A stretch of 9,782 nt of DNA from NCBI GenBank assembly GCA_015661535.1, contig DQVY01000218.1:1-9782 (forward strand). Direction: 5' to 3'. Below are positions 1 through 6,746 of this stretch, piece by piece (within the stretch, counting starts at the first letter, position 1; every line of letters starts with the position of its first letter). The notes under the pieces were generated by a model. The model did not search any database and was not told where the DNA came from. It saw only the letters and a program-made list of their open reading frames with translations. The translations under genes were made by a program, and so were the position numbers. The DNA is from Sulfurovum sp. Its GTDB lineage: Bacteria; Campylobacterota; Campylobacteria; Campylobacterales; Sulfurovaceae.

Positions 1-446
1 AGTACCCAGAGCAAGATCGCCCCTAAAGGTGTGGGAACACCTACAAAATATTTGGCTGCCTCTCCTACCTCTACGTCGATGTTAAACTCTATAAGCCTTC
101 TCAAGCCAGAGATAATATAGAAGATAAATACTACACCTAAAACCAACTCTTGCAAACCCGAACTCTCTTTGGTGATCGCATAATAGAGTAAAAATGAAGG
201 CATAACTACAAAAGAGATGAAGTCTGCATAAGAGTCTACTTGTATACCAAACTCGGTAGAAAGGTTGTATTTTCTTGCAACCTTACCGTCTGCAATATCT
301 AATGCCCCAGCTATCCATGCCAAAATAATGGCAGTAAAGAAGTCTCCATGTACAATAAAATGTATGGCAATCAGTCCTGCAGCAATGTTTCCGAAGGTAA
401 TAAGGTTTGCTATATTGAAGCGGTTGTTTTTATCAAATAAATTCAT
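1..446 (-). CDS. pssA: CDP-alcohol phosphatidyltransferase, phosphatidylserine synthase (PssA) type, N-terminal part
   Basis: Membrane enzyme that probably transfers a phosphatidyl group from CDP-diacylglycerol to L-serine, the first committed step towards phosphatidylethanolamine. I read the frame directly: ATG at 446-444, open for 148 codons to the window edge with no stop, so the C-terminus is missing. The full family signature D-x2-DG-x2-AR-x8-G-x3-D-x3-D is present at about residues 50-76 (DIADGKVARK, then GIQVDSYAD); its aspartates bind Mg2+ and the CDP group. Hydrophobic stretches flank it at about 14-32, 36-48, 77-90 and 100-115. Further on, LRRLIEFN and KYFVGVPTP match the PssA-type pattern RLARFN / yFxGLPxP, which favours serine synthase over PgsA. 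A weak AGAGGG ribosome site lies 11 bases before the ATG. The gene diverges from miaA. The class is secure; serine as substrate is inferred from those C-terminal motifs. Confidence 0.85.
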   Translation of the reverse strand, partial: MNLFDKNNRFNIANLITFGNIAAGLIAIHFIVHGDFFTAIILAWIAGALDIADGKVARKYNLSTEFGIQVDSYADFISFVVMPSFLLYYAITKESSGLQELVLGVVFIFYIISGLRRLIEFNIDVEVGEAAKYFVGVPTPLGAILLWV

Positions 447-510
447 AGTGTATTTTACCCTCTTCGCACTTAACCCTTTATACTTAGCACTATCTTGTTA
501 TGATTAGACC
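447..510. promoter_or_regulatory. Divergent pssA/miaA promoter region
   Basis: This 64-base AT-rich gap must carry the start signals for both divergent genes. On the plus strand there are two candidate -10 boxes: TATACT (479-484), and TATGAT (499-504) preceded by TG at 496-497, which makes an extended -10. On the minus strand TATAAA (477-482) would start transcription about 24 bases before the pssA-type ATG, and TAAAAT (452-457) is a weaker alternative. No convincing -35 hexamer is visible on either strand; a poorly conserved -35 is known for sigma-70 promoters of Campylobacter and Helicobacter. The plus TATACT and minus TATAAA boxes overlap, so polymerases on the two strands would compete. 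The assignment rests on motifs only. Confidence 0.5.
496..504 (+). promoter_or_regulatory. Extended -10 box just upstream of miaA
   Basis: The bases TGTTATGAT form a TG-n extended -10 with a near-consensus TATGAT hexamer. Its 3' end is only 6 bases before the miaA ATG, so a start site at the usual spacing would fall at or next to that ATG and give a leaderless or nearly leaderless mRNA. In agreement, no Shine-Dalgarno-like sequence precedes miaA. The alternative box at 479-484 would give a leader of about 20 bases, also without a ribosome site. Confidence 0.4.
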
Positions 511-1404
511 ATGAAAAATATTCAACAACTTGCACTCATCGGCCCTACTGCTTCCGGGAAGACGGCACTTTCTATTAAGTTAGCCCAAAAGATGGATGCT
601 TATATACTCTCTATAGACTCTTTGTCCATTTACAAAGAGATCGATATAGTTTCTGCCAAACCGAGCATAGAAGAGCGTTCAGGCATTCAGCATTTTGGCA
701 TAGACTACCTCTTTCCAAATGAAAGTTTTGATGTCACTGTATTTATTGAACTCTATCATCAGGTTTATGCAAAATGTGTGAGTGAGGGAAAAAATCTTGT
801 TATCGTTGGGGGTACAAGCTTTTACTTAAAAATGCTGATAGAGGGTATCTCTACCCTGCCTCCCATTTCAAAAGAAACAGAAGACAAGGTACAAAAACAT
901 TTGCTTGACCAAAAAAAAGCACATGCGTATCTTTATGCATTAGACCCCGATCACATGTCTTCTATTGAAACAAATGATAGCTACCGTATAGAAAAAGCCT
1001 TGAATATTATTGTAGAAACAGGGTTGACACCTACGGCATATTTTGCACAGAATCCTCCCAAACCTACCATTACAACCCCTCTTCCCGTCTATCAGATCGT
1101 ATGGGACAGAACCCTGCTTCGCGAACGCATCGCTTTACGTACAAATATAATGGTAAATGAGGGGCTTATAGATGAAGTATGTGTGCTTGAGAAAAAATAT
1201 ACTCGTACACCTCATTGTATGAAAGCCATTGGTATTAAAGAAACATTGGCATATTTAGATGGGATATATGATAAAAAAATGCTCATAGAAAAGATCACAA
1301 CCAATACGGCGAGACTTGCAAAACGGCAAACTACATTTAATAATTCTCAGTTTAAAGATGTGATAAAAGGAAGTGTTGAGGAGTTGGAGGAAATATTACT
1401 GTAG
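511..1404 (+). CDS. miaA: tRNA dimethylallyltransferase MiaA
   Basis: Cytoplasmic enzyme that transfers the dimethylallyl group of DMAPP to N6 of adenosine-37 in tRNAs reading UNN codons (i6A37), the precursor of ms2i6A. The protein has 297 residues, slightly shorter than E. coli MiaA (316). Visible motifs are the P-loop GPTASGKT (11-18), DSLSIY (36-41, equivalent to DSMQVY, with D36 as the likely catalytic aspartate), the substrate segment SAKPS (48-52), GGTSFYLKMLIEG (100-112), NDSYRIEKAL (155-164), MVNEGLIDEV (214-223), AIGIKE (239-244) and the tRNA-contacting RLAKRQTTF (268-276). The usual Gln of DSMQVY is Ser here, which I recall as normal variation in Campylobacterota. ATG 511 is the best start because the P-loop follows at the expected distance, though no Shine-Dalgarno site precedes it. 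The TAG stop lies inside the GTAG head of the downstream REP-like repeat. It is convergent with nuoN. Confidence 0.96.
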   Translation: MKNIQQLALIGPTASGKTALSIKLAQKMDAYILSIDSLSIYKEIDIVSAKPSIEERSGIQHFGIDYLFPNESFDVTVFIELYHQVYAKCVSEGKNLVIVGGTSFYLKMLIEGISTLPPISKETEDKVQKHLLDQKKAHAYLYALDPDHMSSIETNDSYRIEKALNIIVETGLTPTAYFAQNPPKPTITTPLPVYQIVWDRTLLRERIALRTNIMVNEGLIDEVCVLEKKYTRTPHCMKAIGIKETLAYLDGIYDKKMLIEKITTNTARLAKRQTTFNNSQFKDVIKGSVEELEEILL

Positions 1405-1490
1405 GGTGCTGTCCCCCGACGGCACCGATGATATTGTTTTATTTTTATTGTATAGTATATACGGTGCCGTGAGGGCACGGTCACCCTACG
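1401..1490. repeat. REP-like inverted doublet (BIME-like) between miaA and nuoN
   Basis: Two imperfect palindromes of about 27 bases sit in opposite orientation around an AT-rich 34-base spacer (1428-1461). The left unit is GTAG (1401-1404), then a 9-bp stem GGTGCTGTC (1405-1413), loop CCCC and GACGGCACC (1418-1426), with one G-T wobble. The right unit is GGTG-CCGTG (1463-1471), loop AGGG, CACGG-t-CACC (1476-1485) with one bulged T at 1481, then CTAC (1486-1489). Read outward, each hairpin is therefore headed by GTAG. The two units also match each other: GTAGGGTG (1401-1408) pairs with CACCCTAC (1482-1489), and ACGGCACCG (1419-1427) with CGGTGCCGT (1462-1470). A GTAG head beside a hairpin is the known hallmark of REP elements mobilised by RAYT transposases, and inverted pairs form BIMEs. 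No RAYT gene is in the window and other copies cannot be counted, so the class is inferred. Confidence 0.75.
1405..1445 (+). terminator. Probable transcription terminator of miaA
   Basis: The 9-bp GC-rich stem with a CCCC loop (1405-1426) begins directly after the miaA stop codon and is followed by T-rich DNA (1433-1447), including TTTT and TTTTT runs. The T-tract starts about 8 bases after the stem rather than immediately, so it departs from the canonical intrinsic terminator. On the minus strand neither hairpin is followed by a T-tract, so efficient stopping of nuo transcription here is less certain. Confidence 0.45.
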
Positions 1491-1495
1491 CGAAA

Positions 1496-2986
1496 TTAAT
1501 ATCCACTCGCAGATATCATATAGTATAAGTATGAGATAAGCGGCTGTACATAGAAGATAGCTCCCACTGTTGCCGCCGTTGCAAACCCAATGATCACCAT
1601 TAATGATCTTGACATGTTATAGGAAACAGTCTCTGCATCCTGTACCGGATCTTTAAGGAACATATACACGATCAATTTCAAATAGTAGTAGGCAGCTATC
1701 GCTGAGTTAAGTCCCATAATAATGGCTAACCAGATATACCCTGCATTCACTGCAGCCTGCATAACATAAATCTTACCCCAGAAAACTGAGAATGGAGGCA
1801 CACCTGCAAGTGACAACATGAAGATCCCCATGATCACAGCAGCCATCGGCATGGTTTGAACAAGTCCTGAGAACTTTTCATAAGGGTGGTCATAACGTGT
1901 ATCAAAGATGCGTTTTTTGTGCCGTGATATCCATAACATTGTAAAGGCACCCAGGTTTGTAAACATAAAGAGTGCATAGTAAAGGAATATACTTGTATTT
2001 CCTTCTGTTGTATCTAGCGCCAATGCAGCCATAATGAAACCTGCATGTGAAATAGAAGAGTATGCAAGCATACGCTTGACATCATTTTGTACCAAAGCCA
2101 TAATGTTTGCAAGCGTCATGGTGATCACTGCTAAAATAAGAATGGTCCATCTCACCCACTCGACACCTAGATCTAAATACATACCGAAAATTCTGATACT
2201 CACAACAAAAGCTGCGATTTTAGGCACAACTGACATATATCCTGCCAGTGGTGCTGAGGCACCTTCATACACATCCGGTACCCATGTATGAAATGGGAAA
2301 AGGGAAATTTTAAAAGCAAAGGCAACCAGTAACAATACGGATGAACCAAAGATCGCGATCATCAAACCTGTTTCATTCACACGCGTTGCCAATACCTCTG
2401 CCACTTTATAAAGTTCTATTGAACCTGTAAGCGCATAGATCACAGCAGAACCCATCGTAAAGAAACCTGCAGCCAATGCACCCATAGTAAAGTACTTCAC
2501 TGCTGCCTCATAAGAGTTCGCTCTGTTATGCAGAGCAATGAGTGTATAAAGTGAAAGTGATGCTGTCTCTAAACCTACAAATATAAGGATAAGGTTATCA
2601 CTGGCAACCATAAACTGGAAGCCTGCAATCATGAACAAAAAGAGTGCGAAGAATTCAGGATAAGAATACTCATGGAATTTTTTTGATGTTAATGCCAAAG
2701 GAATAAACATCATAGACCCGCCAATGACCATCAGTTGAGAGATAATAGAAATACCGTCTATCAACATCACATCAAAGAAACCGCGTTCATTTACATTCAA
2801 GCCAAGTACTGCACCAAAGTCAATAAACAATACCAGGATCGTTAACATAACATACAGTGATTTATGTAGCTTGTTATTGAGAAGATCAAGCACTAAAATG
2901 ATCAATCCCCCCACAACTGCAATAAGCATAGGAGCAAGTGTAATAAGGTTCAGACTTTCTAAACTAACATTAATAGGTGATAACAT
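1496..2986 (-). CDS. nuoN: NADH-quinone oxidoreductase subunit N (NuoN)
   Basis: Antiporter-like proton-channel subunit of complex I in the cytoplasmic membrane, the one closest to NuoK/NuoJ. At 496 residues it has normal length (E. coli 485) and is hydrophobic throughout, consistent with about 14 membrane helices. The conserved channel residues are present: E140 in GLETASLSLY, K226 in KISLFPFHTWVPDVYEGA (226-243), K256 in VPKIAAF, and K405 in FWGKIYVM. NDVKRMLAYSSISHAGF (301-317) is the usual proton-antiporter-family (Proton_antipo_M) signature. The start is fixed by a perfect ribosome site inside the end of nuoM, and the ATG shares one base with the nuoM stop (TAATG), so translation is probably coupled. 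It is the last gene of the operon, with its stop only 6 bases from the REP-like doublet. Confidence 0.97.
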   Translation of the reverse strand: MLSPINVSLESLNLITLAPMLIAVVGGLIILVLDLLNNKLHKSLYVMLTILVLFIDFGAVLGLNVNERGFFDVMLIDGISIISQLMVIGGSMMFIPLALTSKKFHEYSYPEFFALFLFMIAGFQFMVASDNLILIFVGLETASLSLYTLIALHNRANSYEAAVKYFTMGALAAGFFTMGSAVIYALTGSIELYKVAEVLATRVNETGLMIAIFGSSVLLLVAFAFKISLFPFHTWVPDVYEGASAPLAGYMSVVPKIAAFVVSIRIFGMYLDLGVEWVRWTILILAVITMTLANIMALVQNDVKRMLAYSSISHAGFIMAALALDTTEGNTSIFLYYALFMFTNLGAFTMLWISRHKKRIFDTRYDHPYEKFSGLVQTMPMAAVIMGIFMLSLAGVPPFSVFWGKIYVMQAAVNAGYIWLAIIMGLNSAIAAYYYLKLIVYMFLKDPVQDAETVSYNMSRSLMVIIGFATAATVGAIFYVQPLISYLYYMISASGY

Positions 2987-4512
2987 TATTTCACCTCCTT
3001 ACTTGATTTTGCAACTCTTATCATATCTTTTGCCTCTTTTGTCAGTGCTTTTTCATCCATAAAATTCAACAATGCTTTCACTGAATTATCTATAGGTTCA
3101 AGTACCGGTTTAGGATACACACCTAGCCAGATCACAATAGCAACCAAAGGTATCAAAGACCAAGTTTCTCTACGGTTAAGGTCTTTCAACTTTTTATTCT
3201 CTTCATTATTCAATGGACCAAAGAAAGTAAACTTCATCACTCTGAGCATATAGACTGCACCAAGAATAATAGAAGTACCGGCAATGATCGTGATGATCGG
3301 AGAGACTTGATAGAAACCAAGAAGTACAAGGAATTCACCTACAAATCCTATAGTAAGCGGTAACCCTACAGAAGCCATAAGCATTACACCAAAGATAACA
3401 GCAAACTTAGGCATCACAGATGCCAGACCGCCAAACTCAGACATAAGCTTCGTATGTCTCCTTTCATAGATCATTCCCACCAACATAAACAGTGCACCCG
3501 ATACAATACCGTGTGATAACATTTGGAATACTGAACCGGAAAGCCCCTCTGCATTCATAGCAAAGAGACCTAACATAATAATACCCATATGAGATACAGA
3601 AGAGTAAGCGATCACTTGTTTAATATCTTTCTGTGCATAGGCGATCATTGCTGTATAAACGATCATAATTAAAGATAAGACTGCTACTGGTGTGATCGCC
3701 ATAACAGAAGCATCCGGGAACATTGGAAGTGAAAATCTTACAAATCCGTAGGTACCCATTTTAAGAAGAACAGCGGCAAGGATAACCGAACCAATCGTTG
3801 GTGCCTGTCCGTGTGCATAAGGGATCCACGTATGGAATGGGAACATTGGTACCTTGATGGCAAATCCAATAAAGAATGCCGCAAAGAGCCATAACTGGTA
3901 ATCTACCGGCAACACCAATGCATACCAGTCTGTGATAGCAAAACTCCATACTCCCGTAAGACTATGGTAAATGTATGCCACAAATAACATACCTACAAGC
4001 ATGATAAGTGACCCTGTAAATGTATACAAGAAGAACTTAATAGATGCATAGACTCTCAGCGGTCCGCCCCATGCCCCAATGATATATAACATTGGTACCA
4101 AAGAGAGTTCCCAGAAGAGGTAGAAGATGATCGCATCAAGTGCAACAAATACCCCGATCATTGTCATTTCTAGGAAAAGAAGTGTAACAATCATGTTTTT
4201 GATATTTTTTGTTTCACCCATAGATGCCATACCGATCAAGGTCATCAATGTTGTCATAATAATAATGAATAAAGAGATGCCATCTGCCCCTACATAATAA
4301 GAGATACCCATATCAGGGATCAAAGGGATCATTTCAACAAACTGCATACCTGCACTTGCTGTATCAAAACTGAACCATAACCATAAAGAGAGCAAAAACT
4401 CTATAGCTGCCACAGTCACACCGTAGGCTTTAGCACTGTCTTTATCTATTACAAATCCCAACAGTCCTGCAACTGCCGGGAAAAACACCAATATACTTAA
4501 AATATTTTCCAT
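2986..4512 (-). CDS. nuoM: NADH-quinone oxidoreductase subunit M (NuoM)
   Basis: Middle antiporter-like proton-channel subunit of the complex I membrane arm. Its 508 residues match the family (E. coli 509). Conserved residues visible are E135 in FWELSLVPM, K220 in AIKVPMFPFHTW, K251 in LLKMGTYGFVRF, and E393 in VGEFLVL. KDIKQVIAYSSVSHMG (295-310) is the shared antiporter-family signature. After the TW of the K220 motif the sequence is IPYAHGQAP (230-238) where many bacteria have LPDAHxxAP; this looks like a lineage variant, not damage. AAGGGG overlaps the nuoL stop and lies 6 bases before the ATG, supporting this start. The last codons (Ser-Lys-Glu-Val-Lys) double as the ribosome site of nuoN. 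It follows nuoL after 9 bases and overlaps nuoN by one. Confidence 0.97.
   Translation of the reverse strand: MENILSILVFFPAVAGLLGFVIDKDSAKAYGVTVAAIEFLLSLWLWFSFDTASAGMQFVEMIPLIPDMGISYYVGADGISLFIIIMTTLMTLIGMASMGETKNIKNMIVTLLFLEMTMIGVFVALDAIIFYLFWELSLVPMLYIIGAWGGPLRVYASIKFFLYTFTGSLIMLVGMLFVAYIYHSLTGVWSFAITDWYALVLPVDYQLWLFAAFFIGFAIKVPMFPFHTWIPYAHGQAPTIGSVILAAVLLKMGTYGFVRFSLPMFPDASVMAITPVAVLSLIMIVYTAMIAYAQKDIKQVIAYSSVSHMGIIMLGLFAMNAEGLSGSVFQMLSHGIVSGALFMLVGMIYERRHTKLMSEFGGLASVMPKFAVIFGVMLMASVGLPLTIGFVGEFLVLLGFYQVSPIITIIAGTSIILGAVYMLRVMKFTFFGPLNNEENKKLKDLNRRETWSLIPLVAIVIWLGVYPKPVLEPIDNSVKALLNFMDEKALTKEAKDMIRVAKSSKEVK
2991..3000 (-). promoter_or_regulatory. Full-length Shine-Dalgarno sequence of nuoN inside nuoM
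   Basis: Read on the minus strand, AAGGAGGTGA lies 4 bases before the nuoN ATG and is complementary to the 3' end of 16S rRNA over its whole length. It is encoded in frame by the final nuoM codons AAG-GAG-GTG-A. It is the strongest ribosome site in the window and fixes the nuoN start. Confidence 0.85.
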
Positions 4513-4521
4513 TTTTACCCC

Positions 4522-6441
4522 TTAACCTATCATCGCTGAAACTGCAGCGATCGTCAATAATAGTACAGCACCTACAGCCATCCAGTTTAGATAGTTTGAA
4601 AGGTTACCCGTTTGCATACTTCTTGTTTTATCTCCAGCACCATAGAAGAATTTCGCAATGCTATCTACTGTACCATCGACAATTTTCAAGTCAACCTTGG
4701 TCCAGAATATTTCTGAAAGCATCATGTATGGTTTAGTGATAAACTCTTCATAAAATTTAGGTACATAATACTGGTTTTTAAGAAGTTTATAGAAGAAACC
4801 TTGTTCTTTCTCTTCATCACGTTTCCATGCTTTTTCACCTGTTCTTGCATATTTTAAATACGCGATCACAATACCCGTAACCGCAAAGAAAATAACAATA
4901 AGACCAAGATAGTTTGCCAAGTGATGTGTGTGTGCTGACATCTCATACTGTACACTTTCACCTATTTTGTATATAAATGCTTTGTATGAGCCCATGAACC
5001 AACCTGTAATGACTGCAAGTACAGCCAAAGGAGACATAGCAACCAATACAAATTTGTACATTTCGTGAGGGTGGAACCCTAATGCTGTATAACGGTCTTC
5101 ACCATGGAAAGATAAGAATATCTGTCTGAATGAATAGAAGGCTGTCATACCGGCAGTAAGTACCAACATACCCCATAAGAAATAGGTATGTTCATTAAAT
5201 GCTGTTTCAATAATGGCATCTTTAGACCAGAATCCTGCCAAAGGAGGAAGACCGGCAAGTGCTACTGAGGCGAGTGTCATGTAGATCCATGTGCCTCTCA
5301 TCTCTTTTCTAAGGTTACCCATTTTAAAGAGGTCAAGCTCATCATGCATCGCATGCATCACGTTACCTCCGCCAAGGAAGAGTAACGCTTTAAAGAATGC
5401 GTGTGCTGCAAGGTGGAACAATGCGATCCAGTACGCACCAAGTCCTGCTGCTGCGAACATGTACCCCAGCTGTGAAAGCGTAGAGTAGGCAATAATTCTT
5501 TTTAAGTCACGTTCAACCAAAGCCATAGAGGCTGCATAAAAGGCAACAAATGTTCCAAGTGAGGCAATGAAGAAACTCACACCTTCAACGGCTTCCATTG
5601 AGTAAAGCGGATTGGCTCTGATGACAAGGAAAACCCCTGCTGTTACCATCGTTGCAGCGTGGATCAATGCAGAAACCGGTGTAGGACCTTCCATCGCATC
5701 TGTCAACCATGTATGTAACGGGAACTGCGCTGACTTACCCATTGCCCCGATAAAGAGTGCAATCGCTGCACCTTTTAAAACAGCATCACTCAAGTAAGGA
5801 AGCTGAGCAAATACTTCATCATATTGAAGGGAACCTGTGTTCCAGTAAAGTATAAAGATACCAACCAACATACCAAGGTCAGCAATACGGTTCATAATAA
5901 ATGCTTCATTTGCTGCCCATGATGGTGAGATAGACGGATTGTCTTCTCTTGCCTGATCTGGCTTGTGATACCAAAAACCAACCAGTAACCAAGAACAGAC
6001 ACCTACCCCTTCCCAACCAATAAAAAGGCCAAGGAAGTTATCAGACATGACCAGTACCATCATCGAAAATACAAAGGCAGAAAGGTAAGAGAAAAATCTG
6101 TTAAAACTCTTATCATGATCCATGTATCCAATAGCATAGATGTGTACGACAGTAGAGACCAAAGAAACCACTGTCATCATGGTGACAGATATTTGATCAA
6201 CCACAAACCCAAAAGAGACATTGAAGTCTCCGGCAGAGATCCAATCCATCATTCTAATCTGAACTACATCCCCTGTCATTAAAAGGTTATACGCTAACGT
6301 TGCTGAAGCTAAAAAGGCAATACCAATTAAGATCGAAGCAACAATACCTACAAATATTCTTCTTTCACTCATACCAAATAAAGCTGCAAAAAGAGAGCCT
6401 ACAAACGGTGCAAAAAGTGCTACATATACTAAATTTTCCAT
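4522..6441 (-). CDS. nuoL: NADH-quinone oxidoreductase subunit L (NuoL)
   Basis: Distal proton-pumping subunit of complex I, carrying the long lateral amphipathic helix that runs along the membrane arm. It has 639 residues (E. coli 613). Motifs seen: E144 in WEGVGVCSWLLVGFWY, NRIADLGMLVGIF (184-196), K236 in GKSAQFPLHTWLTDAMEGPT, then SALIHAATMVTAGVFL (257-272), RDLKRIIAYSTLSQLGYM (311-328), K351 in FFKALLFLGGG, and K407 in FWSKDAI. A charged region at about 535-605 fits the lateral helix and is followed by a final membrane segment at about 618-637. The start is supported by AGAGGA five bases upstream, lying within the last codons of nuoK. The gap from nuoK is 2 bases. All pump residues checked are intact, so the subunit should be functional. 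Confidence 0.98.
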   Translation of the reverse strand: MENLVYVALFAPFVGSLFAALFGMSERRIFVGIVASILIGIAFLASATLAYNLLMTGDVVQIRMMDWISAGDFNVSFGFVVDQISVTMMTVVSLVSTVVHIYAIGYMDHDKSFNRFFSYLSAFVFSMMVLVMSDNFLGLFIGWEGVGVCSWLLVGFWYHKPDQAREDNPSISPSWAANEAFIMNRIADLGMLVGIFILYWNTGSLQYDEVFAQLPYLSDAVLKGAAIALFIGAMGKSAQFPLHTWLTDAMEGPTPVSALIHAATMVTAGVFLVIRANPLYSMEAVEGVSFFIASLGTFVAFYAASMALVERDLKRIIAYSTLSQLGYMFAAAGLGAYWIALFHLAAHAFFKALLFLGGGNVMHAMHDELDLFKMGNLRKEMRGTWIYMTLASVALAGLPPLAGFWSKDAIIETAFNEHTYFLWGMLVLTAGMTAFYSFRQIFLSFHGEDRYTALGFHPHEMYKFVLVAMSPLAVLAVITGWFMGSYKAFIYKIGESVQYEMSAHTHHLANYLGLIVIFFAVTGIVIAYLKYARTGEKAWKRDEEKEQGFFYKLLKNQYYVPKFYEEFITKPYMMLSEIFWTKVDLKIVDGTVDSIAKFFYGAGDKTRSMQTGNLSNYLNWMAVGAVLLLTIAAVSAMIG

Positions 6442-6443
6442 GT

Positions 6444-6746
6444 TTATCCTCTCATGCTTGCAAGGTCGTCAAGGTCAAGACTTCCATGTTTTTTGTATAG
6501 TACAATTAAGATACCAAGTCCAACAGCTACTTCAGATGCCGCAACGGCAATAATAAAGAATGCGAACATTTGACCTGTGAGATCATTATAATAATGTGAA
6601 ATAGCTGCAAATGCAATATTCACTGCATTCAGCATCACTTCTGTTGCGAAGAAAAGCATCAATAGATTTCTTCTTCTAAGTACTCCCACCAAACCAATGG
6701 AAAATAGTATTGCTGATATGACCAGGTAATGCGATAAACCTATCAT
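6444..6746 (-). CDS. nuoK: NADH-quinone oxidoreductase subunit K (NuoK)
   Basis: Small membrane subunit of complex I with three helices, lying between NuoJ and NuoN and providing part of the proton path near the quinone end. It has exactly 100 residues, the same as E. coli. The two membrane glutamates needed for coupling are at the same positions as in E. coli: E36 (ATEVMLN) and E72 (ASEVAVGLGI). Helices span about 5-23, 29-50 and 59-83, followed by a short charged tail. The ATG overlaps the nuoJ stop by four bases (ATGA), and AAAGGA lies about 7 bases upstream inside nuoJ, so translational coupling is likely. Confidence 0.98.
   Translation of the reverse strand: MIGLSHYLVISAILFSIGLVGVLRRRNLLMLFFATEVMLNAVNIAFAAISHYYNDLTGQMFAFFIIAVAASEVAVGLGILIVLYKKHGSLDLDDLASMRG

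Noticed and set aside
265..507. 80-codon open frame on the plus strand upstream of miaA
   Set aside because: It is antisense to the PssA-type gene, whose minus-strand frame carries a complete family signature. The plus-strand product has no recognisable motif.
1428..1462. AT-rich spacer with a GTATATAC palindrome (1455-1462), considered as a promoter or small RNA
   Set aside because: It is short and low-complexity, with no gene downstream in either direction that needs a promoter. It is best explained as the spacer of the repeat doublet.
2034..2291. 85-codon plus-strand open frame
   Set aside because: Shadow of nuoN: antisense to its conserved channel-helix coding region, with no ribosome site or family resemblance.
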